From Moniliophthora roreri (Eukaryota > Basidiomycota > Agaricomycetes > Agaricales > Marasmiaceae), in the NCBI GenBank assembly GCA_001466705.2, contig LATX02000206.1:186001-250000 (forward strand): a DNA stretch of 64,000 nucleotides, read 5' to 3'. The stretch's first letter is position 1; the number at the start of each line of letters is the position of its first letter. The notes beneath the pieces are model-generated. The model saw only the letters and a program-made list of their open reading frames with translations. It searched no databases and was not told the DNA's origin. Below are positions 11,781-25,100 of the stretch, piece after piece. The position numbers and the translations under genes were made by a program.

Positions 11781-13442
11781 TTACATTGCGTCTCTCAAAG
11801 TCTGCAGATAATGCATGCTCAGCTGCACAATCCTAGGACTCCATTTTCTGAGGTCAGAGACTGTGCCAGACTCGACCATCGCCATGTAGCCCTCCAAGCG
11901 AGCTCGGAACGAATTAATATACCAATGCCAAGACTCGGATTTCCTGCTCCGTCGCCCAGGATGCAGAGTCAAAGGATTTTCTTCGAGGAGTAAAGATGAG
12001 GTTACGACCATTGCGGTCTGGGTTTTGGCCTTGGGTCGTGGAACAAACCCAGCAGCCCGAACGCTAGGGAGATGAATAGACCTGACGTCTCTCTGCAAAA
12101 GATCTTTTAACCTTTGTACGTTTTCATGCTCTGGTCGCCTTGAATATGGTGGCCAGTAATCCTTGAGTCGAGACACGGACCAACCGCGTTTCCCTCTCGG
12201 ACTGCCCTCACCACCCACACACGAGTAGCATCAGAGGAGCCATCGGAGAGGCAATTTATTATCCTGAACATTGCGTTATCCACTGAGACGTCAAAAATGC
12301 GATAACTCCTTTCGTCTTGAGCGACACTGATCGTGTCGTCGTAGCCTAGGTCCGTGCGGTCCCGGGCTGTACCAAGTGCTACAAAGATTCGTACTAGAAT
12401 ACGCCAGTCCTAAGTGATTCAGGTTCAGGTGTTGTTTACTGACGATTGTGGCCAGTGGCTCACCTTGTACATCTCAAATGGAGTAGAAACCGAGGCCATA
12501 GTTCGACTAGCGAAGTATAGTCGGACAATATCATTATCGAACGCCGGTCCAAACACAAAACGACGTCTTGGATCATCATTCATGATTCGGTGCATCGTAC
12601 TCGCAGCCTTACCACCTGAATGCTATTTCAAATTAAGTTTGACGGTTTCAAGTGAGTACTGAAAGGCAAAGGACTTGCTTCAGATTCCGAGTTGGTTTGA
12701 CGTTCAGAAGTGCTTGTTCCAGGTTTTATTACGATGGGCAGATACATGAGCAGCGGGTTTCGGTTTCCCATATCGAGCTCTGCATGCTCGCGCTTCCCGT
12801 CCGAAAGTATGAGGCCTGCATCAGGAGTAGCAAGCGTGAGCCGGCGATGCCTGCAACCATATGCCTTGATGAGATTTTCGGGCGAAGCCTCCATGGGTGA
12901 GTGAGATTCTCCAATTTGTCCGATTTCGTTCATATAGACATTGGAGGTGAGCGATAGCTGTTTCTTTACGAGGATGTCTTGTTCTACTTGAGCAGGCAGA
13001 CGATGGGAAATTTAACCAGTCACCCTTTTGGTTCAGTCTTTCAAACAGCTGGTCCAGTTCGTTGGAAGGCACGAACGGTAGTATTGGATTCAAAAGTTGA
13101 TGTACAGGGACGACTTTGCTCTCAGAAATAGTGGGGTGATCTTCATCGGACTCGAAGGTATGAGGGACATCTTGGTAGTCTAGTGAGGACTGCCACTGAG
13201 TTGGTCTTGCCTCGTTGGGGATCCCTTGATTGTTTCTCCGGCTTATACGTAGATTTCTCCTGGAAACTGATGAAAGGCGTGGTCCTCTGCTGAGGGGTGC
13301 TACAAGACGATAGAGGTGCATTGATAGAAGGAATAGGGACCAAGTGAACCGTTAGTATGAGCCTAAGGACAGTCCGGAAACCGGAAGCATGGACCGGGGA
13401 CATACATAGCCTCCTCTCACTATTCTTCACAAAAGTAGGCAT
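11781..13442 (-). pseudogene. Broken FunK1-type protein kinase (N-terminal half only)
   Basis: Start ATG at 13440-13442 (MPTFVKNSERRL), a GTATGT intron with a TACTAAC branch point, then an exon with VHQLLNPILPFVPSNELDQL. The frame must jump by one near 13000 to read QVEQDILVKKQLSLTSNVYM. Next come DAGLILSDGKREHAELDMG and, after 12628, RRRFVFGPAFDNDIVRLYFA, the FunK1 signature of basidiomycete kinases. A second intron lies at about 12410-12465, followed by DWRILVRIFVALGTARDRTD and VWVVRAVREGNAVG. A second frameshift occurs near 12170, before RLKDYWPPYSRRPEHENVQR. The conserved catalytic loop (HRD-type) and later lobe are absent before the stop at 11781. Two frameshifts and a missing C-lobe make activity unlikely. 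Confidence 0.65.
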
Positions 13443-13654
13443 CTACAGGATAGTCAATGGGTTATTGCCTTTAGGTGTGTCGTGTAGCCTATTTGTTGTG
13501 TTCTGGTGCACTTAGTGACATTTCGACCAGAACTGCACGTATGCTTCACCAGAGCGCTCAGTGTCAGCGCCCATTCCCGGTCTGCATCCCCCGAAAATGT
13601 ATTCCAAATCTCACAGAGAGTCGCCAGTGAAACCGCAATACTCAAGGACCGACC

Positions 13655-15351
13655 ATGATGGCCTCGTTTCCCTTGGAAATTTGGATCGCAATCATCGCTC
13701 ATCTTCCCGGCGACAATCTCTACAAACTACTTGGTGTCAACCGGTCGGTTTTCAACTACGTGATGGACAAGCTGTATGAGCAGGTTGGAGTTATGATTGT
13801 ATGGAATTCGAGGAGGGCCATCGGTTCCAATGTTAAGCAGCTCAAGTGTGTAGTAAAACCATTGCGCAACTCAGAACCCTAATGCTTTTCAATTTCAGAT
13901 ACCCTTCCGTCGCTAGCAGAGCCAGGCTACTACGCATCGATATACCTCCTTCGTATTCAAAGTTCAATTATCGAGGTCCATTTGTCAACGTCGTCGACCG
14001 TTTGGGCAAGAAGCTATCGCAACAACAGCGTAGCAAAGCCATCACTTACTTTGTCCCGGTCGATGAACATGGCGCCCTATTTACCAATGTAGAATGTCTC
14101 CAAATTTTGGTCGGAGACGCCGTCATATACAAGCCTTTCATGTCCTTCATAGGGACATTTTGGGGTGCAAACTCGAGTCATTTGCATACGTTACATCTGC
14201 AATTCGACGAGTCCATGCTACATACCCTGATGAGTCCACTGCTGGGGTCGGTACCCAATTTGCCCAACCTAACCGACTTTACTTTCTTCGCGTGGAACTA
14301 CGACGCAAAGGAGAGGAAACCGACAGCCACTGGTCTTCAAGTGCGAGAAATGACTAGTTGGATTATATCCATACTGTCATCATCCGCTCATGCTCTTCGG
14401 AGTCTCTCCCTTCTTCTTCCCCAGGAGATCCACACGACGGATCTCTTCTACGCAATGGCTCATACGCCATTACCCCATCTCCAACGTTTCTTATTTGCGC
14501 AATCCTCAGGGAAAGATAGCTTTCCCAGCCCAGGTTCGGGGTCAGATAACGTTGGAGATGTGCTCTCGAAGTTTCTGGAGGTTCATTGCAAACATAACCT
14601 CGAACATTTGATACTCGAGCCATTCTTCTTTGTCTCTTGGAGAGGTCGAGACACTGTCAAGGAGATTAATTCTTACCTGACCTGGTTGAAAGGATCCCTT
14701 GTATCGTTGGATTTACCGAATCTACGTATTCTCCAGGTTGGACTGCCTACATACCTCAACGAGGAGTGTTACATAGACAGTCATGGCAATCCATGTCTAT
14801 CTAGGATGTCAGATCGTCTTGACACCTTGGTGTTATTGGCTCATGTCGTGCAGACTCAGCATTTACCACTACTCTTTCCTTTGCCTAACTATAGGCTACG
14901 CAAGCTGAGTATACTCATCGATGCATTCACCTCAAAATGCCTCGACCTGCTCGCAAGGAATCTGCCTGGCCTCAAGGCTCTCGAACTGCGATTTAGCCAG
15001 ATAGGTATTGTGGAGTCTGATTTGAGATGGGTACGATATCTGGATTGGTCACACGATGAGGTGAGTAATATTAGAGTACGCAAATAACACATCATGATTC
15101 GACTAATTGGCCTTTCTTTGTAGGATTGTGAATCGTTCGTGACCGATCTACAACGCTATCGAAATTCCGACCAGTGGTTCTTGAAGGATTTGAGTCTGGT
15201 ATGCCTTTACCCGCTGGAGGGCACAATTCCCCAGGTGATCTTGGATGCACTGTCAGGCTATATACCGGTGGCTACCGCCATGGTACGAGTCGGCGATAGC
15301 AGCGCAGACTATTACTTCAAATCCGATAGTAATACCTTTTTGGAGATCTAG
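13655..15351 (+). CDS. F-box domain protein
   Basis: Exons 13655-13845, 13899-15060 and 15124-15351 keep one frame and give about 526 residues. The first intron has a CTAAT branch point, the second starts GTGAGT. An F-box-like segment opens the protein (FPLEIWIAIIAHLPGDNLYK, then LLGVNRSVFNYV). In that family this region docks SKP1 in SCF ubiquitin ligases. The rest is made of leucine-rich segments spaced like irregular LRRs (HLHTLHLQFDESML, NLPNLTDFTFFAW, ALRSLSLLLPQ, SLDLPNLRILQVGLP, LPGLKALELRF), probably the substrate-binding part. It is unrelated in sequence to the three F-box proteins at 51-63 kb. The target is unknown. Confidence 0.8.
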
Positions 15352-16158
15352 TATACGACGTTTCAGCCGCGTTAATGGTATATTCCACTCTCTAGGTGGT
15401 GCACTGGTACGGTCGGAGTGACGCCTTTATTGTCGATCAGAAACTGGCTAGAAACATGGACCTACCTTCTTGGTTCAACCGGTTTTTTTTTTTTCAACAG
15501 AATGCGGTTTGGGGCTGTACCCGAGATAGACGTACACGTTCCTCTTGTGTTGCCAGTCTGTACTGTTCCTAATACTTGCTGCATAGAGGAGTACTAGTGG
15601 ATGCTTGCATTCTCGGTTCGTACCTACCACATCTTGACGTAATTCCGGGGGTGAGTAGCAAGGGTAGAGTGAGTCATCATGCCTTTCGGCATTTTCCGGC
15701 ATTTTCCGGCATTTTTGCCATTTTCGACCTTTCTGCATGTTAAATGCCAAAGTGTGAGGGATAGTCAATGTGATTTTTAACTTGGTTGGTTCACAATTCT
15801 GCTCTAACTATATGAGCTTGACACAGCTGCCAAGGAGCAGTGACTTTTGTTGGGAATGGGAGGGTAGGCACGAAGTGAGTGGAGGGGCGAAGTAGCTGGC
15901 ATTCCGGCAAAAGGACCTAGCCTTTTACCTTCGGCATTTCGGTCCAAAATGCCAATGGCATGCCACTGGCATGCCGAAATGCCATGTGATGCTATTCTGC
16001 CGATGCAAGTAGATGATTTCGGTCAATGAGAAATGATGAATGAAATATATTCCCAAGACCCAAGTAATTGAATATATCGTATAGAACAAATTATGCAAAG
16101 ATAATCTTGATAATATATAATTTTAGTGATAGTACGTGTGAGTGATAATATATTAGAA
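15352..16158. other. Intergenic region containing a MITE-like block
   Basis: No gene is supported. A T-run lies at 15482-15494. The block at about 15675-16000, described separately, is the only structured part. Confidence 0.4.
15675..16000. mobile_element. Possible short non-autonomous element with GGCATT-rich inverted ends
   Basis: The left end (about 15676-15720) has CATCATGCCTTTCGGCATTT, then two more CGGCATTTTC units. The right end (15934-15998), read on the minus strand, begins CATCACATGGCATTTCGGCA and continues with GGCATGCC palindromes. The ends match imperfectly in inverse orientation. No target duplication is clear. Confidence 0.35.
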
Positions 16159-19100
16159 TCAGAACAGCTTGTCGAGAATGGCATCCAACCCAGACTTGGG
16201 TGCAAGAATACCGAAATGTGTGCCAGGGAGGTCATACTTCTCCACACCCATGACATAGAGATCCAAATCAAAGTACTCCGAAGCACCGGCTGCATAGGGT
16301 TGAGCCGATACACCATTGAGAGCACGAACAAGCACAGTCCTTTTTGCTGGCCAAGCTCCCGTCAACTTGCCTCCAGTCTTCGCTTCTGCACGGATGACTT
16401 CTTTGCCGCGACGAACACCCATCAAGACGTGGGCAACGTATGCCGTGCAGAAACGAGCAATCCATTTTGGTCCACTTCCGCCTTCCTTGGCGCGCCGGAA
16501 ATGGTTGGTGAATTGTTCACCAAGATCATCAGAATTGTCCAGGGTGCCGGATGAGACCATGTCATTTACAATATTGAGGATCTGGAAAAGAATATAAGAC
16601 AGGCGGTAATGGAAAAGGAATATCCGTTACTCACATCGTTGCGGATGCTTCCGTCGTAGATGCGGCCTATGGTATAGGACTGGAATGCCTGTCGTTTGAA
16701 GAGAGTAGGAGAGCCATCAAGGAGGACCAGACACTCTACGACTTCGCCCTGTTGTCGCAGCAATTCGGCAATTTCCAAGGCCAGGCAAGTTCCGAACGAG
16801 AACCCTCCAAGTCGGTAAGGTCCATGCGGTTGCTTTTCCCGGATCTTTGTCAAGTAGAATTCCGACAATCGCTGAATAGTGCCGGTGATAGGTGCCTCTG
16901 GGGTATCCTGCACACCATAGACAGGATAATGAACTTTCTGTGCCGCTTTGACTAGGACGACGATACCGCCACCTGCTCCGTGTATGAGGAAGAGAGGTTT
17001 GCCTTCCGTAACAGTGTTGAGTCGCACGATAGTTTGATCCATATCGGCTTCATGTACGTTGGCCTGCTCGACTTCGGCAGGGCCATCGGTGGTGGCGGCT
17101 ATTGCAGCAGTTGCTTTTTGTTCCTCCTGGAGCTGGTACAAACGTGCAACTTGAAAGAATCCTCAGACTGAGGAGAAACAGGAACAGAAACACAATGTTA
17201 GCGTACCTGTCATAGTCTGACTCAATAGCTGCAACTGTGTAACTTCAACTCCAAAATGAGTCTTGAGAATGCCACTGAGGCGGACCGAAGTCAACGAATC
17301 CAAGCCATAGGTGGAGAGAGGAATGTTGTCTTCAACACGGTCAATGTCAAGCGACAGTACAGACGCGCAGGCTCCGAGAATGGTTTTTTCTTTGCTGCTG
17401 TTGGCTGCTACACTGCTAGTGGTCTCTTTGACGAACAGGTGCCTCATACTAGCTTGATGATACTCGGGAACGGCGACTAGAGATCATGTTTTAGTAAGCT
17501 GTCAGGCAAAGCGATAAGAGAATCGAGATACTTACTCTCCATGACCCTCTTCCAGTTAGTCGCAGGAATGTAGACTGGTTGGTAGGCTGAGGTCCCGATA
17601 GTCCAGATAGCATCGACACAATAAAGGGCAAGCCTCATTCCGGTCATACCGAGGTCCTTATACTGTTGGGTGCGATTTTGTCAGCGAAAAAACTTTTGAT
17701 GGATTATGAGAAGACTTGCCTTGTCGAGAGCTGCGCTACGAGCATTGCCGGTAGGCATGCTTCGTACGAAAACACCACCGTCGGTCTAATGACAAGTCAG
17801 CTTTGAACTACAATATGCATACTGTAACTTACCAGAGGAGGAACGGTGACCGAAATGCAATTGGGAATGTTTGCACCCATCGCCTCCATTTCCGTCTGAG
17901 CTGCAGCATAATTGGCTTGACCTATGATAATAAAATAAGCGCGCGCATCTCGTCGAACTGGATGTGGACGCACCGGGAGAACCGCTGATGGTTGCCATAG
18001 AGCTCGTCAGGACAAGGAAGTCGAGTTTTCTGGGATCAACAGCATCCAAGAGAATGCGAAGACCCTTGACCTTGACATCGTACACTGAGAACCTATTGGT
18101 CAGTGGTTCCCACGACACCGTAACAATACACACCTTTTGACCAGTCTTCCTGGGTAGTGAGATTGAGGAATCGCGAGTCGTTCAATCTCACGGCGACGTA
18201 GAAGACACCGGCGACATTTGGTAAGCTGGAGAACAAAGTCTTCGTCTTTGCCGCATCAAGGCAATCCACAGCAACCAGGTCAATAGTAACACCGGGCTTC
18301 TCACGTAAGAAGTTGAGGGTCTTCTTTTCCCGAGCGAGCTGTCCATTGTCAAACGCCTAAGATATAAGAGATGAGAAAGACGTTCTGTACAAAGATATTG
18401 AAACGTACCTTGCTACCAGATCGTGATGTCAGAACGACGTGCCGAGCGCCCGACTCGATCAGCAACCTCGCAATGTTGACACCAAGGCCACCGATACCTC
18501 CGATAATGACATAGGATGCACGAGGGTCGAATGCATTCGTACCGCGCAATCTGCCAGGCTTGGAGACGGTCATGTTGTCTGGCAGTGTCTCGAAGTCCAG
18601 CAGAATGGAGAGATCCTTGTACAAGCTCGCTTTTGAGTGAGCTAATTCAAGGGCATCTGCCTGGAAAATGAGCGATGAAGGGGAAATACGAGACATGATC
18701 TGGCGGGAAGTGGAATGGATGGCCTCTTCGAGGATGTTATGCTCCCCAGAGAACAGACGATCAAATCCAATTGATACGAATCGCTGACCTGGGTGGAGGC
18801 GAGAAGGATAGAGATCTCCGATCTGACAGAGCGTACCACGACGAGCTAGCCTTTCAATTGATTCCTCGAGCACTACAGTTTCCTCTTCGAAGTTGAAAAT
18901 GAAGTCGGCACCTTCAGCAGCCCAACGGCGTGCCGCATGTGACCAAACTTGGACGTTGCTCGAATCGAAGACATCCTTATGAGGAATTTGGTGTGAAGAG
19001 GGGTTCGCCACAGTTACAAAGGTATTGAAATTGCGTTCGTGGAGATAGGCGTAGGTGGCGACAGCAGCTGGAGAGCAGTCAGCGGCGTGAAGAATGACAC

Positions 19101-22100
19101 GGGTACTATCTTTGGCGTTAGCCAAGGTATTGATCACACTCGAAGATGTGAATGCAAGGCGACCAGCAAGAGCGGCGGCGAATGGCAGGCTCATACTGTC
19201 AGGGATTACTGCTACGCAGCCCTTGGGACATATCACAAAGTTGCCTTTGGGTGAAGAGGTGATACCCATCACGCTGTGTTCCAGGAAAAATCAGTTCTCA
19301 GTACAAAAGCATATTAAAAAGAAGCATTTGAACTGACTGCTTCCCAATCAAAGAAGTTTCCACCGACGACCCTACACCGATGACTTTTCCAGAGAACTCG
19401 GAGTGACCCGGAATCACACTGGAGAGTGTGATGAATGACACAGCGACTTGGACTTCATCCGCATCCAGCGGAGCAGGGAATGCTCGCCAAAACTGGGAGT
19501 CATCGAAGTGCAATGGCTTGGAATCGGCAATCTCCGTGGTCGGCGGAGAAGCGCCTGCCACGACACGCGGCACTCGCATGGCACTATCCTCATCAACCAT
19601 GATTTCCGCGTCCACCCACTTGAGAGGGATAAGCTGGCTACGAATGAACTCCTCTTGACTAGCAAAGCTCCAAGAGGGATGAAAGAGAATGAGATACACC
19701 CTCCAAGAACCGAATTCGTGTCTGAGTGATCTGGTGAGTCCAATCAAGGTGGCATTGTCGGTTTCAGTATTGGTATGCAGCCAAATCTTCATTTGAACGG
19801 AGGAGTCGAGACTGGCGATGAGATTGACCAATTCGACCTCATCTCCAGCAGAAAATTGACGAATAATTGTGTTGGGTGGTAATGTCGTCTCTGGAGATTG
19901 AGATGACAAGCGTAGGTCTTCAAGTGTGGTCACTGCTGGAGCAACAATCTGTGAATTTCGCTTTTCAGCAAAGGTGGCTGCATCCTCCAATCTCTTCAGG
20001 AGTCGGCATGCATCACCGATTGACAATGTGCCGTGGGGAGGGCTCTCAATCGATCTGGGAGTAACAGGGAGGGACGAAGCAGACGACAAGAATGACCTGA
20101 GGTGGGGTGAACTACGGTCGCTTTGCAACGAAGGTGTAGAGGGCGTCGGAGAGCCTGTTTTCTTGTGAGCCGTGTCTGTGGTCTGGAACACGAACGCCAT
20201 ATGTGAAACGGTAGCTCCATTCGATGTGAGGAAGAGTCCATCAGCAAATCCCTCAGAACGCAGGACGCTGTTCCACTCTGATTTGCTCAGAGAGCAGTGG
20301 GAAGTCTGACGTTGTTCCAAGACACCAAACCACTCTGAGAAAGAGCCAAAGACATAATCCATCCCTATAAAGACATTCAGCAACGGAGAGAGAGGACCGG
20401 GAATGCCACGTACATATGCTTCCGACGGCACCAGTGGCGAACGAGTTTCCATCCAGTTCGATGATTGCAAGATGCCCTCCGGGAAGTAAGAGTTCACGGA
20501 GAGTACGAATGGTTTTGCTAACGTTCGGCGTCGCGTGAAGTACGTCAAATGCAACGATGATATCGAAGCTCGCGGGATCGATACTCTGTTGATCAAGTGG
20601 TTTGTTGAGGTCAAATGCAACAGGGACAATCGTCATCCAAGGAGACTTGGCTGTGGCCTCTTGAGCAAGGGAAATGGAAATGTCCGTGCAAACGTAGTCG
20701 ATGTAGCACAGTTCCAATTGGGCATCGAGGAGAGCTTGACCAAGCATAGCCGTGAACCTACCGGTTCCGGCACCAACCTACAATACCTGATTAGCAACGA
20801 GCTGCTTTGCACGATTCCCAGCATACCTCGAGCACACGAACAACGCGTTTGCCGGCTTCTATGGCATCCTTGACGAGCTTGACGAATTGCTTGACAGTTT
20901 CGTCGAATATACTACCGATGAAAGGTGGATGCTCGTAAATTCGGCTCATGAGGTCATCTCGGAAGAGGATGTCCACAGCAGCCCTTGAATTCGCGAAGAT
21001 GTCTATTAAAGCTGTCAGAGCTTGTTTTAATGCTTCAAAAGCAAAGAAAATACCTATTTGCCCTTCTCCAACTCGCTGTGTGAGCTCGAACAAAGGAGCA
21101 TACTTCTGCTTCATCGTCGGAGATACATTCTTCAACTCCAAGAGGGATTCAGTAGCCCATCCTGTAGTTTGCTCAAGAGCCCAGGCCATGTACCGTTTAC
21201 GGTCAGATAGAGTTGTTTGGAAGTTTTGAGGAAGGCGCCTGTTCAAACGATATGAGGGTTCTGCAAACGACAGTAGACCAAAACTCACCCTAGAGCCTTC
21301 TTGGTGTAACCTACGGCGAGTTTATCCAAAACATCAAGCAGCTCTTGAAGTTCCGCAGGAGAATCGTCCTCAAGTATGACATGACCATAGTTCCTCGACT
21401 CGGGCAATCCACGGGGTTGCCAAATCATGCTGTAACGTTCGCTGATGGCCGAATCGTCTTGCTGCACTCGCTCAAAATGCAGGCCTGCGTGAGAAGTCAG
21501 AATGCGTAGGCGTATTGACATTGGAGAAGTGAAACCCACCTTCGAAAGTGAAGATGACATCGTTGTTATCGTTCAGCACGTAGCAATCCAAAGTCCACGA
21601 GTACGGTGTCCAATCCGCCAACACAGCGTAAACACGGAAATCACTTTCGAAGACGAGCGGTTCCGTGCTTCCGTCATTCCGGAATCCACGACGCAAGGAA
21701 TGTGGCAACTGAAGAAAACATTCAGAATGGTTACGATCACCCTAGAAGTCAGCTGAAGGCTTGAACTCACCATGAATATGCGCTCAGTGTTTCCAATATT
21801 GACGTGATCGTACACCTGTTGGATGTTTAGACACTGATTCTTGTTGCAATAAAAATGAACGAACCAAGTTCCAGCTGATACCCGACTGTTAAAGAGCAGT
21901 AAGAAACTTGAGCCCAACAATGTGAAGATGTGATCCTACCTGGAATACTGCATCCATAAGGGCTGGGTGGAATGCGTACCCGGTACGAGTCAAAGTGTCA
22001 CCGTGCCCCTTGATCCAAACGATTGCTTCCGTATCATTGACGCAAATCTTCTGGATCCGTCGGAATCTGAATGTGCAAGTTGAAATGTGTTAACGGCATA

Positions 22101-25100
22101 AAGATGCCAAGACACTTACTCTGTCCCAAACTGAGCAACTCCAACCATTTCTTCATAGACTGCTTCATGCAATGCTGTTGCTCTCGAGCGAGCAATTACA
22201 GCATCGACATCAACGTGAGTGATCCCCCCAGGGCTTATCTCCGGCTTGCCGTATCCAAGCTTGCCATATGCATGGATTGAGTCGAAAAGTGGCTCGGAAC
22301 GGGTCCACGTTAGGTCACCTTGCATACTTTCTGTGTTGCGGATAAGTAAAAACAACAATAAATTAAATGACGAGGCACTCACGGAGAGCATTTGAAGATT
22401 TGACACTCCACCTGTTTCCGTCCCGAGAGACTTTCAAGGTGGCGGCAGGTACCGAGCCGTCGAGAATGAAAGCGGACTCAAATCGGCAATCCCAGACCGA
22501 GGTGACGTCAGGGAACTCGAGGGCCATCTCAATGTACGCGGCGGCAGGAATGAGATTCTGGACATATCAATGATTAGTGCGGCCCCCCCCCCTCTCGTTT
22601 TCAAATATACTCACCGATTGATCGATAACATGGTCGGCCATCCAGTCCTCAGGCAGACGGGGGCTTACACGGAGTCGTTCGCTATTGAGTGGTCTCTCAG
22701 CAGGAAGGAGCTTGTGGACATAACTCTGCACACGGGGAGCAATAGTGAAGTATTTGGGTTGGAATGGATATTTGGGCCCTTCAATTCTCCCGGGTGGACA
22801 ACCATTCAACAGGGCAAAGTTGATCTACATTGTCCAAAGGAGAGTCAATGTCTAGTTTCGCGAGAGACTAGAAAAGAAAAACGTACGGAATTGACACCGC
22901 ACACTAAAAGCTGACCAAGTGATTCGTAGAGCGTGTCAAGCTCGGTGGGCGGCCGCGTACCTGACTTGATGTGGCGAGCAGAAGGTGGGCGCTTGCTTCC
23001 TGCGACGGACTCCGATGCTCCCATTTGTTTAATATACTGTTGGCAGACGTCAGATCCACGGGATCAAGAGTGTAAAAGGCTAAAAACACAAACCTGAGAG
23101 AGAACCGGATGAGGGGCAATTTCAACAAAAGTCGTAGACTCTCCAAACTTGTCCATTAATTTGGGTATCGCGTCGGAAAAGCGAACCGGTTGACGCATGT
23201 TGTCCCACAGGTAATCCACAGTGTACTCATCCTTCACGAACTCGGCTGTGACTGTTGACATGACTGGAATACTTGGTTTATGAGGACCGGGATATGAAGA
23301 GAAGATGCGATACAGCTCTTGTCGGTATTGAGCCTCACAAGGATCGACATATGGCGAATGCACGGCAGTCCCAACGCGAAGTTTACGGGCCATGACGCCC
23401 GATACCCACTGGTCAATATAGCTGGTCAGGGCATCCACGAGATACTCGGCTCCAGAAACACCGAAATCGGTGGGACTGTTGCGTGCGGCAATGTAAAGGG
23501 AGTCGGTAACTCCAGCTCGGGGGTTGTCAGACAACTCGACGACGGCATTGATATAATCTTGGATAGTCTGTTCGTCGCAGCCAGAAATAGCAGCCATAGC
23601 ACCGCCGTTGTTGTCGACCAGGCAGAGAGCACCACCTCGAGCAATGGCGATTTTCACGATCATCTGAAGTAATATCAGCAGTATTCATTAAAAAAAGCAA
23701 AAGTACGTACCTCGCGAGACATAGCACCGCTTGCATACATGACGGCTGTTTCTCCGATGCTGTGGCCGACGATTGCGTCGGGCTTCAAGCCAAGATAAAT
23801 TAAGAGGTCGAAAAGAGCGATTTGGAAGAAGGCGATACTGATAGAGATCATGTCCGCGGGCCAGGACAGAGATTTGGCAAGGATAGAATCCGGAGGAGGG
23901 TTGGGAAGGAAAAGACCAGAGTTTGCAAGGAACGATTTGCCAGCGTACTCCGTATGAATCTTGTCTGAAGCCAAGATACTTTCGCGGAAAACGGAGTACT
24001 TCATGAAGAGATCACGACCCTGTTGCCAGTGCTGAGGACCTGAAAGAACTATTAAAACCATATCCAGTATGAACTTGTGGTGAACATACCTTGACCGGAG
24101 AAGCAGAAGATTAGGGGAGCTGCACGCTTCGGAACCATGACAGGCTCAGTGAACTTGACTTGACTGAGAGAGTCACCGACGGCATAAGACCTCCAGCTCG
24201 ACTGTCGAGCACGAGATCCAAGATGCTCAGAGAGTAGAGCCGGATTTACATCTGCATAGTCTGCCTTGTAGCTTTCGATGAGCGAGTTGACACCACGAGG
24301 AGTGAGGCCTCCAACTGCGAACAGATAGGGTGCCGAGTTGAGACCATGGTAATCTGCAAGAACAGGTCTGGCATCATGCTCCCGGAGCACGGTATGACCA
24401 CAAGAACCTTTGATGGTAATCTTTTAGCTTGGATCCGTTGAGCTCAAAATTACCCTTACCTCCGAAACCGAAGCTGGAAATTGATGCGATGAGACCTTGC
24501 TTGCGGTCATGGGCAACGAAGTCTTCGACTTTAATCGGAACACGAAGGTTGTACTTCTCAAAGTTGATCTTGGAGGAAGGCTTCTTGAAGTATCCGTTTG
24601 GAAGGAGTTGCTTGCGATCCAACATCATAACCACCTAACAACCGGAGCATTAGCATCGAAGAGTGGAAAAACAGGAGCATACTCGCCTTCACCAAAGAAC
24701 TCATATAAGCACCCATTTCACCATGGCCAACATTGCTCTTGACAGAGCCAATAACAATTTCTCGTCCGTCGCGTCCTTCGGAGAAGCATGCACCTGCCGC
24801 ATTGGCCTCGATCTGGTCCCCGACTATCGTTCCAGTACCGTGTAATTCAACGAAATCCGCCTGGCTAGGTACTAGACCAGCATCGGCATAGGCATTCTTG
24901 ATGGCCTATTTTTACGATGGTAGTCAGGCACGGCCACAGCTCAGATCGAACGACCACATACCTGAGTTTGGGCGTCGGGGCTAGGTGTAGTGAGAGATCC
25001 CATCAAAGATCCGCAGGATGTGAGGGCACTACCAACGAGAGTAGCCAGAATACGGTCGTGGTCTTTGACAGCGAGATCGTGGCGCTTGATAACCACAGCG

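Noticed and set aside
24415..24460. Apparent loss of the third KS catalytic residue (open frame reads FGFGGKGNFEL)
   Set aside because: A GTAAGG...CAAAG intron removes this stretch and restores GGSCGHTVL with the His.
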